42,887 nt of DNA, from assembly GCF_019798055.1 (NCBI RefSeq), contig NZ_JAHOPH010000022.1, positions 1 to 42,887 of the forward strand, read 5' to 3'. The position numbers were made by a program, and so were the translations under genes. Origin of the DNA: Salsipaludibacter albus (lineage in GTDB: Bacteria; Actinomycetota; Nitriliruptoria; Nitriliruptorales; Nitriliruptoraceae). The notes under the pieces are model-generated. The model searched no databases. It saw only the letters and a program-made list of their open reading frames with translations, and was not told the origin of the DNA. Shown here in pieces: positions 16,162 through 25,134 of this stretch (position 1 is its first letter; every line of letters begins with the position of its first letter).

Positions 16162-17004
16162 TCAGCCGGTGACCGGCGCCGACACCACGGTCGGCGTCCC
16201 GTGCGCCAGCCAGCGGACGCGAGCCTCCACGTCGGGCGGGGCGCCGGCGAACGCCCGCTCGACGTCGGCACGTCCGTCCGCGAAGTGGCTCCAGCCCTCG
16301 TAGTGCACCGGCACGACGACCCGTGGCCGCAGCGCTGCGACCAGTTCCACGGCGTCGGCCCCCGTCATGCTGTAGCGCAGCGGGCCGGTCAGCCCGAAGC
16401 GGACCCCGCCCAGGTGCAGCACGGCCACGTCCACGTCCAGCCGTCGCACCACCTCCCGGGTGCCATCATGGGCGACCGTGTCACCCGAGACCCACACGTC
16501 CACCGGCTCCCGGCCGGGTCCCGACCCGGCCCCCGACGCACGGTCGTCCCACCGCAGGGCGAACCCGACCACCGCCCCCGCCACCGGGCGGCTGAGCGGC
16601 GGACCGTGGCGACACGGCGTGGCGGTCACGACCAGGTCCGGCCGGCCGGGCCCGACCACCCGGGTGGTGGCCCACGCGGCCAGGCCCCGGACATCGCCCG
16701 TCGTCTCGTCCAGTCTCCGTGCACCGGGCCGGGTCGTGACGACGATCGGCACGTCGGCCAGCAGCGCCCGCCCGGCGTCGTCGAGGTTGTCGGCGTGGTG
16801 GTCGTGGCTCAACAGGACGAGGTCGACCCGGCCCAGGTCCCCCATGGCCACGGCCGGGCCGACCAACTTGGTGGACGACGTGCCCCACCCGAACCCGTAG
16901 CGGCGCCCGGGCGGGTCGAAGGTCGGGTCGGTGAGGATCCGCCAGCCGCCGACCTCGAGCAGCACCGTCGGACCGCCGACATGGGTGATCGTCAGGTCGT
17001 CCAT
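16162..17004 (-). CDS. Metallo-beta-lactamase-fold hydrolase (UlaG-like group)
   Basis: The 280-residue cytoplasmic protein has the metal-binding motif LLSHDHHADNLD, a C-proximal VSGDTVAHDG strand carrying a metal-ligand Asp, and the final PVHYEGWSHF histidine. The pattern fits the group related to L-ascorbate-6-phosphate lactonase and YtnP-like enzymes, but the variant HxHHxDN motif and context do not identify a substrate. The ATG at 17004 follows GGGGAGGC. It is the last of a likely three-gene minus-strand set with the LuxR-type regulator and alpha/beta hydrolase. Confidence 0.85.
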   Translation of the reverse strand: MDDLTITHVGGPTVLLEVGGWRILTDPTFDPPGRRYGFGWGTSSTKLVGPAVAMGDLGRVDLVLLSHDHHADNLDDAGRALLADVPIVVTTRPGARRLDETTGDVRGLAAWATTRVVGPGRPDLVVTATPCRHGPPLSRPVAGAVVGFALRWDDRASGAGSGPGREPVDVWVSGDTVAHDGTREVVRRLDVDVAVLHLGGVRFGLTGPLRYSMTGADAVELVAALRPRVVVPVHYEGWSHFADGRADVERAFAGAPPDVEARVRWLAHGTPTVVSAPVTG

Positions 17005-17045
17005 GCGTGCTGCCTCCCCGTCACGACGGTTGGCAGGCCAGCAGG

Positions 17046-17867
17046 TCAGGCCGGCTGGGCCCGTGGTGCGCCGGCGTGCTCCTCCGCCCAGTCCAGCGCG
17101 AAGTCGGCGATCTCCTCCCACCCCGGCGAGGCCGGGAGCAGGTGCGGCTGGCCGTCGTACTCGACCACCTCGGTGACGGTCGCGTCGTCGTACTTCTTCG
17201 CGTTGGCGCGTTGCACGCTCGGCGGCATGATGTGGTCCTCGGACCCCGAGATGAACAGCAGCGGGGGACGGTCGGCCCGGTGGAAGTCCACGTGGGCGTC
17301 CTGTGGACCGGGCATGAAGTTCGCCAGCACGCTCGACCACAGGATCCGGCCGGACGCCGGGACGTGGTAGCGCTCGTACAGCCGCAGGGACTCGGCGTCG
17401 TCGAAGGTGTTGGTGAAGGCGTAGTGCCACTGCTCGGCGCTCAGCGGCACGGGGCGGTGGCGGTTGGCCGGGTTCTTGAACGCCGCCCAGGTCGAGCGGA
17501 GTTGCGACAGCGGCGTGGTCCGCACGCCCTCGGGCGGCGCCGAGTTCAGCCCCACCCCGACCGCCCCGTACCCACGGTCCAGCAGCAGCTGGGTCAGCGC
17601 GCCGCCGGCCGAGTGGCCGATGAGGATCGGGGGGGTGTCGAGCTGGCCGACGATGGCGGCGAGGTGGTCGACGATCGTGTGCAGCTCGAGGTCGCCGATG
17701 AACTGCGGGTCGGCGTTGATCGCCTCGACCTCGACCTCGAAGCCGGGGTAGGCGGGCGCCAGCACGGTGTAGCCGCGGGCCTCGTAGTGGGTGATCCAGT
17801 GCTCCCACGAGCGTGGGGTGACCCAGAAGCCGTGGATCAGGACGATGGTGTCGGGGGCGGTGGTCAT
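17046..17867 (-). CDS. Alpha/beta hydrolase
   Basis: The 273-residue cytoplasmic hydrolase has an oxyanion loop HGFWVTPRSW, nucleophile motif GHSAGG (Ser86), acid in ISGSEDHIMPP and catalytic His in GQPHLLP. The set is complete, so it should be active as an esterase or lyase on a small substrate. The ATG at 17867 follows GAAAGGC. It lies 62 bases after the large LuxR regulator and 41 before the metallo-hydrolase, suggesting one operon whose expression the regulator may control. Confidence 0.9.
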   Translation of the reverse strand: MTTAPDTIVLIHGFWVTPRSWEHWITHYEARGYTVLAPAYPGFEVEVEAINADPQFIGDLELHTIVDHLAAIVGQLDTPPILIGHSAGGALTQLLLDRGYGAVGVGLNSAPPEGVRTTPLSQLRSTWAAFKNPANRHRPVPLSAEQWHYAFTNTFDDAESLRLYERYHVPASGRILWSSVLANFMPGPQDAHVDFHRADRPPLLFISGSEDHIMPPSVQRANAKKYDDATVTEVVEYDGQPHLLPASPGWEEIADFALDWAEEHAGAPRAQPA

Positions 17868-17929
17868 GGCGGTGCCTTTCGGGCAGGAGGCTCGTCGTCG
17901 ACGCTACGAACGGGCCCCGGGGCACCGCA

Positions 17930-20677
17930 TCAGTCAGTCGACTGCACGTCCGTCGGCCCGTCGTGGGTGGCCAGCACGTCGCGCAACTGGGTCCGGGACG
18001 TGATGCCCAGCCGGGGGAAGATCCGGTAGAGGTGCGAGCCGATCGTGCGGTGTGACAGGTACAGCCGCTCGCCGATCTGGCGGTTGGACAGCCCGCTCGC
18101 GGCCATCCGGGCGACCTGCAGCTCCTGGGAGGACAGGTCGTCGAGGACCGAGCGGGCCGGGGTCGTGCTGGCCACGCCCGCCGCGCGCAGCTCGATCCGG
18201 GCGCGTTCGCTCCACGGCCGGGCGCCCAGGGCGTCGAAGGTCTCGCGGGCCGTGCGCAGCGGTCCACGGGACTCCGACGTGCGGCGCATCCGGCGCAGCC
18301 ACGTCCCGTGGGCCAGCTGGGTCCGGGCACGCAGGAACGGCCACGTTGCGACCGGTCCGGCCAGGGCGGCCGTGAACGCGTCGTCCGCCGTCGCGTCCGG
18401 CGCCACCAGGGCGTCGGCCAGCGCGAGCACGGCACGCATCCACGGCGACGGGTCGTCGCGGTGGATCGTGTGCTGGTCGGCGAGCACCGGCAGGACGACG
18501 GACCGGCGGTCGGCGTGCAGGGCCGCGTCGACCAGGTCGGCGACCGCCCACCCGGCGATGAACGGGTGGCAGGAGGGGTCGCCTGGCGTGACCAGCCGGG
18601 TGAGCTGCTCGCAGGCGCCGACGTGGTCGCCGTCGGCGGTGGCTGCCGCGGCGCGCACCATCTGCACCGAGCTCAGCAGGAAGCTGATGCCGTGGGCCAC
18701 CAGGACCGGTTCGGCGTCGTCGACCATCCGGGTCGCCTCGGCGCCGTCGCCGTGGAGCGCGGCCACGTAGGCCCCGACGATCCGGCCGGCGGCACCCCAG
18801 ACCGGGTCGTTGGTCTCCGCCGCCAGCGTGACGGCCTCGTCGGCAAGGCCACGCGCGGTCTCCCAGTCCCCACGGTGCAGTTCGCCCCACGCCGTCAGGA
18901 ACAGCACCCGCGGGAGCTGGCCCAGTCGGCCCCGGTCACGGAGCGTGGCGGCGACGTCACCCAGCAGCGCCGCACCCTCGACGAACGACCCCGTCGCCAC
19001 GGCGGCCGTGCCCAGCAGTTGGCGCGGGCCGACGCGGTCGTCGAGCTGAGCGGCGTCGACGCGGATCGCCCGGGCCACCAGCTCGCCATGGGTCGGTGGA
19101 TCGGCCACGGCCAGCGAGACGACGACCCGGGGGTCGTCGACCGGTCCGAGCCGGCGCGCGACCTCGACGACCTCGGCCCGGGCCGTCGCTCCGGGATCGG
19201 CCCACCAGGTCCGCAGCGCCACCAGCCACATCAGGTCCAGCGCCAGCTCGTGGTCGCCGGAGCCGGCCGCGGTGTCGACCGCGCCGAGCAGGGCCCGCCG
19301 GACGCCCTCGGGCAGGACGCGCGGCTCGGCCTGCTCGCGGACGAGCGCAACCCGGGCCTGCTCCACCGGGGCCAGGCCCAGCGCGACCGCCTCGGCGAGC
19401 AGGTCGGTGACCATGCGGGGCCGGCCGAGTTCGAGACCCTCTTCGGCGGCCGCCACCAGCCGGCGGGCACGCTCGGTGCGGGTCGTCGACAGGTCGGCCG
19501 CGCGACGCAGCGCCTCGACCGAGCTCGCGACGGCACCCCGTCGATGTGCCCGTGCGGCCGCCTCCTCCAGGGTCTTGGCCACCGCGTCGTCGGGGCCGGT
19601 CGTCCCGGCGGCGAGGTGCCACGCGTGCCGGTCCGGCCGGTCGACCAGGACCGACGCCAGGGCGAGGTGGGCGGCACGACGGACGTCTTCGGGCGTGGCG
19701 TGGTGCACCGCCGAGCGCACCAGGGGGTGGTGGAACCGGACCCGATCGTCGTCCAGGACCACCAGGCCCGCGTCGACGGCCGGCAGCACGGCGGCCAGGT
19801 CCAGTCGGTCGTCGCCCAGGGACCGGCCGGCCGCGAGGACGTCGCCGAGCCGTCCGTCCGGGACCAGTGCCGCGATCTGGACCACCTCGCGGGTCCGCGG
19901 GGGAAGGTCGGCCAGCCGCGCGGCGAACGCCCTCTCGAGTCGTTCCGACAGGGGCAGCACGGCGGGCACGGGCTCGCCCCGCTCCAGGAAGCCGGTGAGG
20001 ATCCGGGGCAGCTCGACCAGGGCGAGCGGGTTGCCGGCCGCCTCGGCCAGCACGCGTGTGGCCAGGGCGGGCTCGAGGTCGGGGGCGACGTCGGACAGCA
20101 GTGCTCGCGCGGCCGGCCCGGCCAGTCGGCCCGGGGTCAGCACCTCCAGGTCGGCATGCAGCAGCGGCGAGTCGCGGTCGGTCCGGACCGTGGCGAGCAG
20201 GAGCACCCGGTCACGCTCCAGCCGCCGGGCGACGAACGCCAGCACGTCGCCGGTCGGCCGGTCGAGCCACTGCGCGTCGTCGACCACCAGCACGATCGGG
20301 CGGGTCGCGGCGGCCTCGGTCAGCAGCGACAGCGTGGCCAGCGCGATCAGGAACAGGTCCGGCGTGGCGTCGACCTGCCCGAACGCGGCCCCGAGCGCGC
20401 GGGCCTGCGGGGCGGCGAGGTGTGCGACGCCGTCGCGCAGCGGATGGAGGAGCTGCTGGAGGCCGGCGAACGGCAGCCGTGTCTCGGCCTGGACCCCGGT
20501 GGCCCGCAGCACGGTCGCGCCACGGGCGTCGGCGGACTCGGCGGCAGCGCTGACCAGGGCGGACTTGCCGATGCCGGCCTCGCCCCGCAGGACCAGCGCG
20601 CCGCCACGTCGGTCGAGGTCGGCCACGAGCGCCCGGAGCCGTGCGAGCTCCGCATCACGCCCCACCAGCCTGCCCAC
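17930..20677 (-). CDS. Large ATP-binding LuxR-family (LAL) transcriptional regulator
   Basis: The 915-residue protein has an N-terminal AAA/NACHT-like ATPase (Walker A GEAGIGKS at 32-39; Walker B IVLVVDDAQWLD near 130), a long helical, TPR-like middle, and a C-terminal LuxR helix-turn-helix (LSSQELQVARMAASGLSNRQIGERLYLSHRTIGSHLYRIF) at about 850-910. LAL regulators are activators in which a signal frees the HTH to bind DNA. The start is GTG at 20677, just before the conserved LVGRDAEL. It heads the gene set with the hydrolase and MBL protein, its most likely targets. Confidence 0.93.
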   Translation of the reverse strand: MGRLVGRDAELARLRALVADLDRRGGALVLRGEAGIGKSALVSAAAESADARGATVLRATGVQAETRLPFAGLQQLLHPLRDGVAHLAAPQARALGAAFGQVDATPDLFLIALATLSLLTEAAATRPIVLVVDDAQWLDRPTGDVLAFVARRLERDRVLLLATVRTDRDSPLLHADLEVLTPGRLAGPAARALLSDVAPDLEPALATRVLAEAAGNPLALVELPRILTGFLERGEPVPAVLPLSERLERAFAARLADLPPRTREVVQIAALVPDGRLGDVLAAGRSLGDDRLDLAAVLPAVDAGLVVLDDDRVRFHHPLVRSAVHHATPEDVRRAAHLALASVLVDRPDRHAWHLAAGTTGPDDAVAKTLEEAAARAHRRGAVASSVEALRRAADLSTTRTERARRLVAAAEEGLELGRPRMVTDLLAEAVALGLAPVEQARVALVREQAEPRVLPEGVRRALLGAVDTAAGSGDHELALDLMWLVALRTWWADPGATARAEVVEVARRLGPVDDPRVVVSLAVADPPTHGELVARAIRVDAAQLDDRVGPRQLLGTAAVATGSFVEGAALLGDVAATLRDRGRLGQLPRVLFLTAWGELHRGDWETARGLADEAVTLAAETNDPVWGAAGRIVGAYVAALHGDGAEATRMVDDAEPVLVAHGISFLLSSVQMVRAAAATADGDHVGACEQLTRLVTPGDPSCHPFIAGWAVADLVDAALHADRRSVVLPVLADQHTIHRDDPSPWMRAVLALADALVAPDATADDAFTAALAGPVATWPFLRARTQLAHGTWLRRMRRTSESRGPLRTARETFDALGARPWSERARIELRAAGVASTTPARSVLDDLSSQELQVARMAASGLSNRQIGERLYLSHRTIGSHLYRIFPRLGITSRTQLRDVLATHDGPTDVQSTD

Positions 20678-20788
20678 GGCGGTCCCGCTGTCCGGCCCCG
20701 TCGCGGGACGGGGCGCCGGCGGGCGGACCGGACGGGCCGCCCTGCCGCTCGAACCCTAATCCGTCGGGTCGGGCGAGGGGACGGCGAT

Positions 20789-20818
20789 GTCGCGGGGCCG
20801 CACCTGCGGCCCCGCGAC
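20789..20818. terminator. Strong hairpin after the secreted hydrolase gene
   Basis: A perfect 13-bp stem (GTCGCGGGGCCGC with GCGGCCCCGCGAC) and ACCT loop lies 14 bases past the stop codon of the minus-strand hydrolase gene at 20833. It separates that gene from the LuxR-type regulator. Confidence 0.75.
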
Positions 20819-20832
20819 GACGATCCCGAGGG

Positions 20833-21672
20833 TCACGACACGGCCAGCGCCGCCTGGTGCACGAACCGGGCGAAGCGGCCGGCGTAGTGGGTGTAGCCAC
20901 CGACGTGGCTGGCCGACGGGAAGGTGATCACCTCGGCCCCGGCACGAGCCGCCATCCAGCGTTGCAGCGGCTCGTCGATGACCAGGTCCGCGGCCGACAC
21001 GGCGTAGAACGTCGGCAGGTCACGCCAGGCCACCGGGCCGGAGGGCGACACCAGCAGGGCAGGGCTGGCCGGTCGCTGCCCGGCGTCCAGCTCGGCCGCC
21101 TTGGACGGGGAGAGGTCCGCCGCGAACACCTCGCGGAACGCGTCGTGCTCGATGTAGACGGGCGACGCCCACGGCTCGCCGGTCCACAGCAGGTGGTCCA
21201 GCACGGCCGGCGGCGCGTACTCGACCTGGCCGGCGCCCATGTGGGCGATGTCGTCGCCGACGTCGGGGACGTAGGCCGCGGTGTAGACCAGGCCGACCAC
21301 GTCGTCACGACCGACGGCGGCGTTGGACACGACCACCCCGCCGTAGGAGTGGGCGACGAGCAGCTTCGGTCCCTCGATCGCGTCCAGGGTCGCCCGCACG
21401 ATCGCGACGTCGGCGTCGATGGTCACCAGGCCCAGTTCCGGCGCGGCGGTGGCGTAGCCCTGGCGCGCGAGGTGGTCGGCGAGCTGGTCCCAGCCCGGGG
21501 CACTGGCCCACGCGCCGTGGACCATCACGATGGTCGGTCGCTCGCCGGCCGCGTCGGCACCCGACGGTGGGAACGTCGTGACGAGCACGGCCACGAGCAG
21601 GAGCAGGGCGAGCAGGATGCGGGTCGGTGCGGCACGGCGGATGGCCGGCGCAGGGGCCGGGGTGGTGGACAC
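20833..21672 (-). CDS. Secreted alpha/beta hydrolase
   Basis: The 279-residue protein has a signal peptide (basic start, hydrophobic core at about 18-33, cleavage near ADAAGE) and an alpha/beta hydrolase domain with HGAWASAPGW oxyanion loop, nucleophile AHSYGG (Ser109) and a C-terminal catalytic His in PSASHVGGY. It resembles EstC/pyrethroid-hydrolase-like enzymes. The GTG at 21672 follows GAGGAG with six bases spacing. It is monocistronic by its hairpin. The substrate is unknown. Confidence 0.88.
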   Translation of the reverse strand: MSTTPAPAPAIRRAAPTRILLALLLLVAVLVTTFPPSGADAAGERPTIVMVHGAWASAPGWDQLADHLARQGYATAAPELGLVTIDADVAIVRATLDAIEGPKLLVAHSYGGVVVSNAAVGRDDVVGLVYTAAYVPDVGDDIAHMGAGQVEYAPPAVLDHLLWTGEPWASPVYIEHDAFREVFAADLSPSKAAELDAGQRPASPALLVSPSGPVAWRDLPTFYAVSAADLVIDEPLQRWMAARAGAEVITFPSASHVGGYTHYAGRFARFVHQAALAVS

Positions 21673-21915
21673 GGTGGTCTCCTCGAACGGTGAGGTGCCA
21701 GCGTCCGTGCGGGGGTCCGTCCCGTCTTCGGTCAGATGACTGCGTCATCGACGTCCGTGCCACGTCCGGGGACGAGCGGCCGCCTCGCGGGTCCCAACCA
21801 CCGGTGTGCACCCAGCGCGCTGTCGAGAAACTCGTGAGTGGTGTGCACCGGGTGTTGACGACAGGCTCGAGGATGTGGACACGTTGGGGACAAGGCTGGG
21901 GATGAACCAACCAAA

Positions 21916-21931
21916 CCACAACATGTAGTGG
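21916..21931 (+). promoter_or_regulatory. NrdR box 1
   Basis: CCACAACATGTAGTGG follows the NrdR consensus acaCwAtATaTwGtgt in the key positions (C4, A6, T11, G13) and is palindromic at its ends. It lies upstream of nrdJ; NrdR is encoded at 865-1329. Confidence 0.8.
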
Positions 21932-21948
21932 TTCGCACTGGGGACGAA

Positions 21949-21964
21949 CCCCAACAGGTTGTGT
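21949..21964 (+). promoter_or_regulatory. NrdR box 2
   Basis: CCCCAACAGGTTGTGT keeps the conserved C4, A6, T11, G13 and a full GTGT end of the NrdR consensus. It begins 33 bases after box 1, close to three helical turns, the usual tandem arrangement. Confidence 0.75.
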
Positions 21965-21994
21965 TGTGCGGCTGACGTCGTGCCGATTCAATGG

Positions 21995-22024
21995 TTGACA
22001 TCACCCGCCCCCAGCCGCTGTAAT
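21995..22024 (+). promoter_or_regulatory. Probable nrdJ promoter
   Basis: A perfect -35 hexamer TTGACA (21995-22000) and a -10 hexamer TGTAAT (22019-22024) are separated by 18 bases. This predicts transcription starting near 22,031 and a leader of about 258 bases. Confidence 0.65.
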
Positions 22025-22288
22025 CACACAGGTGTTGTTCCCCGGATCGCGGAGGTCCGGGACGGCCCGCGGGACGTCCTCAGGACTTCCCCGTCGGTCA
22101 CCGGCGCACTCGACGGCCAGTTTCGTCACTGCGCCAGGGTCACGACCCGTGGTGATCGCGTCCCGCGCCCGACCCATGAGCGACCGCCGAGCACGACCAC
22201 CCCGACACGACCGCCCAGTACGACCGCAGAGTCCCATACGACGTTCGCATCGTGCGCTGAGCCGGTGCGGGAGAGAGAGCCAGCACCG

Positions 22289-25105
22289 ATGGCAGCCACC
22301 GAGACCCCCAGCCAGACCACGTCCACGGATCCGTCGCAGCCGCTGACGGTCGACAAGACCGACACCGGCCAGGGCCTGACCTTCGCCCGCCACTTCACCC
22401 ACGAGGGCATCCATCCGTACGACGAGGTCACCTGGGAGCTCCGTGACGCCGTCATCAAGAACTGGCGCGACGGCACGATCTCCTTCGAACAGAACGACGT
22501 CGAGTTCCCGTCGACCTGGTCGATGAACGCCACCACCATCGTGGCCCAGAAGTACTTCCGCGGGACGCTGGGCACGCCGCAGCGCGAGTCGTCGGTCAAG
22601 CAGATGATCGACCGGGTCGCCGACACGATCACCGGCTGGGGCCGCGCCGGTGGCTACTTCACCGACGAGGCGTCGGCCGAGGTGTTCAACGCCGAGTTAA
22701 AGCACCTGCTGGTCAACCAGAAGGCCGCGTTCAACTCGCCCGTGTGGTTCAACGTCGGCACGACCGACAAGCCGCAGTGCTCCGCCTGCTTCATCCTCCA
22801 GGTCGAGGACACGATGAGCTCGATCCTCAACTGGTACGTCGAGGAGGGCACGATCTTCAAGGGCGGCTCGGGGGCGGGCATCAACCTGTCCAACATCCGC
22901 TCGTCCAGGGAGATCCTCAAGGGCGGCGGCGAGGCGTCGGGCCCGGTGTCGTTCATGCGGGGCGCGGACGCGTCCGCGGGAACGATCAAGTCGGGCGGCA
23001 AGACCCGTCGCGCGGCCAAGATGGTGATCCTCGACGTCGACCACCCCGACGTCGAGGAGTTCATCTGGACCAAGGCCCGCGAGGAGGAGAAGATCCGGGT
23101 CCTGCGCGAGGCCGGGTTCGACATGGACCTCGACTCGCCCGACTACGCGTCGGTGCAGTACCAGAACGCCAACAACTCGGTGCGGGTCACCGACGAGTTC
23201 ATGGAGGCGTGGGAGGCCGAGGAGGACTACGACCTCAAGGCCGTCACGACCGGCGAGGTCGTCGAGCGCAAGTCCGCACGTGACGTCATGCGCCAGTTCG
23301 CCGAGGCGACCTGGGCGTGCGCCGACCCGGGCATGCAGTACGACACGACCATCAACGACTGGCACACCACCCCGAACTCGGGTCGGATCAACGGCTCCAA
23401 CCCGTGCTCGGAGTACATGCACCTCGACAACTCGGCCTGCAACCTCGCGTCGCTCAACCTCAAGAAGTTCTTCGACTACGACGAAGGCCTGTTCGACGTC
23501 GAGTCGTTCAAGCGTGCCGTCGAGGTCATCTTCACCGCCCAGGAGATCATCGTCGGGTTCTCGAGCTACCCGACCGAGGCGATCGGCAAGAACGCCAACG
23601 ACTACCGCCAGCTGGGGCTGGGCTACGCCAACATCGGCGGGCTGCTGATGTCGCTGGGCCTGCCCTACGACTCCGACGAGGGTCGTGCGTTCGCCGGGGC
23701 GATCACCGCGCTGATGACCGGTCACGCCTACGCCCAGTCGGCCAAGTACGCCCAGGTCGTCGGCCCGTTCGCCGGCTACGAGGGCAACGAGGAGCCGATG
23801 CTGCGGGTGATCGGCAAGCACCGCGCCGCCGTCGACGACATCGACGCGGAGCTGGCGCCGACCGACCTGTTGACCGCGGCGCGTGACGCGTGGGACACCG
23901 CACTTGCCGAGGGGGGCGAGCACGGGTTCCGCAACGCCCAGGCGTCGGTGCTGGCCCCGACCGGCACCATCGGCCTGATGATGGACTGCGACACGACCGG
24001 CATCGAGCCCGACCTGGGGCTGGTGAAGATGAAGAAGCTGGTCGGTGGCGGCTCGATGATGTTCGTCAACCAGACCGTGCCGCAGGCGATGAAGTCGCTG
24101 GGCTACACCCAGTCGCAGATCGACCAGGTCATCGCCTACATCGACGAGAACAAGACGATCCTGGACGCGCCGGAGCTCAAGGACGAGCACGTCGACGTGT
24201 TCCAGTGCGCGATGGGCGACAACGCCATCCACTACATGGGCCACGTGCGGATGATGGCGGCGGCGCAGCCGTTCATCTCCGGCGCGATCTCCAAGACGGT
24301 CAACCTCCCCGAGGAGGCGACCGTCGAGGACATCGAGCAGCTGCACGTGGACGCGTGGAAGCTGGGGATCAAGGCGATCGCGATCTACCGCGACAACTGC
24401 AAGGTGGCCCAGCCGCTGAGCGTGTCCAAGAAGGGCGACAAGGCTGCCGGGGCTTCTGCAACGCCGGCCGGGTCGGCGGCAGCGTCTGCGCCGCCTGCCG
24501 CCGGCCCGGTGCGGCGGAAGCTGCCCAAGCAGCGTCCGAGCCAGACCATCAGCTTCCGGGTCGGGGACGCCAAGGGCTACCTGACCGCAGGGGAGTACCC
24601 CGGTGACGGGCTGGGCGAGGTGTTCGTCAAGCTCGGCAAGCAGGGTTCGACGCTGAGCGGTCTGCTGGACGCGTTCGCGATCGCGGTGTCGATCGGGCTG
24701 CAGTACGGCGTGCCGCTCGAGACGTTCGTGCGCAAGTTCATGAACATGCGCTTCGAGCCGGCCGGGATGACCGACGACCCGGAGATTCGCTTCTCGGCAT
24801 CGATCATCGACTACGCCGCACGGAAGCTGGCGATCGAGTACCTGCCCTACGAGGAGCGCGAGGCCCTTGGGATCTTCACCCTGGACGAGCGCACCGGGAT
24901 GCTCGACGACGACGAGCCGACCGTGCCGACGTCACCGACTGCCGAGTCCGTGGCCAAGGCCGCCGACCTGGACGCCGCGGCCGAGCAGGGCAAGGTCCGC
25001 GTCGACCACGATGCCCCGATGTGCTACTCCTGCGGCATCAAGATGAAGCGCGCCGGTTCCTGCCACGTCTGCGAGTCCTGCGGCACCACCAGCGGCTGCA
25101 GCTAA
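22289..25105 (+). CDS. nrdJ: Adenosylcobalamin-dependent (class II) ribonucleotide reductase
   Basis: The 938-residue enzyme reduces ribonucleotides to deoxyribonucleotides using a cobalamin-generated thiyl radical, with or without oxygen. Visible features: Cys164 in QCSACFI, the active-site NPCSE at 371-375 (thiyl Cys373, Glu375), GSGAGINLSNIRS, PTGTIGLMMDCDTTG, and a C-terminal Cys-rich tail with four CxxC-type cysteines (912, 915, 928, 931) plus 925 and 937, the redox/zinc tail of this class. The ATG at 22289 after GAGAGAG starts MAATETPSQ; the frame is open further upstream, but that lies within the regulatory region. Codon 137 is TTA, the only one I found in the gene. NrdR boxes lie upstream. 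Confidence 0.97.
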   Translation: MAATETPSQTTSTDPSQPLTVDKTDTGQGLTFARHFTHEGIHPYDEVTWELRDAVIKNWRDGTISFEQNDVEFPSTWSMNATTIVAQKYFRGTLGTPQRESSVKQMIDRVADTITGWGRAGGYFTDEASAEVFNAELKHLLVNQKAAFNSPVWFNVGTTDKPQCSACFILQVEDTMSSILNWYVEEGTIFKGGSGAGINLSNIRSSREILKGGGEASGPVSFMRGADASAGTIKSGGKTRRAAKMVILDVDHPDVEEFIWTKAREEEKIRVLREAGFDMDLDSPDYASVQYQNANNSVRVTDEFMEAWEAEEDYDLKAVTTGEVVERKSARDVMRQFAEATWACADPGMQYDTTINDWHTTPNSGRINGSNPCSEYMHLDNSACNLASLNLKKFFDYDEGLFDVESFKRAVEVIFTAQEIIVGFSSYPTEAIGKNANDYRQLGLGYANIGGLLMSLGLPYDSDEGRAFAGAITALMTGHAYAQSAKYAQVVGPFAGYEGNEEPMLRVIGKHRAAVDDIDAELAPTDLLTAARDAWDTALAEGGEHGFRNAQASVLAPTGTIGLMMDCDTTGIEPDLGLVKMKKLVGGGSMMFVNQTVPQAMKSLGYTQSQIDQVIAYIDENKTILDAPELKDEHVDVFQCAMGDNAIHYMGHVRMMAAAQPFISGAISKTVNLPEEATVEDIEQLHVDAWKLGIKAIAIYRDNCKVAQPLSVSKKGDKAAGASATPAGSAAASAPPAAGPVRRKLPKQRPSQTISFRVGDAKGYLTAGEYPGDGLGEVFVKLGKQGSTLSGLLDAFAIAVSIGLQYGVPLETFVRKFMNMRFEPAGMTDDPEIRFSASIIDYAARKLAIEYLPYEEREALGIFTLDERTGMLDDDEPTVPTSPTAESVAKAADLDAAAEQGKVRVDHDAPMCYSCGIKMKRAGSCHVCESCGTTSGCS

Positions 25106-25134
25106 AAGGGGAAGGGCATGAGGAGGGATGGCCG

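Larger units (their letters stand above)
21673..22288. promoter_or_regulatory. nrdJ upstream region
   Basis: The 616-base intergenic region holds two NrdR boxes, a strong sigma-A-type promoter, and a leader of about 260 bases before the nrdJ start. The left part (21,673-21,900) shows no clear element. I searched the leader for the conserved B12-box of cobalamin riboswitches and did not find a convincing one. Confidence 0.7.

Noticed and set aside
22031-22288. Cobalamin riboswitch before nrdJ
   Set aside because: The conserved B12-box and CCCGCxACTG-type core could not be found; only short GTCACTG-like fragments are present.
21959-22288. N-terminal extension of NrdJ to the start of the open frame
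   Set aside because: It would run through the predicted promoter and lacks homology-like sequence; the ATG at 22289 has a ribosome site.
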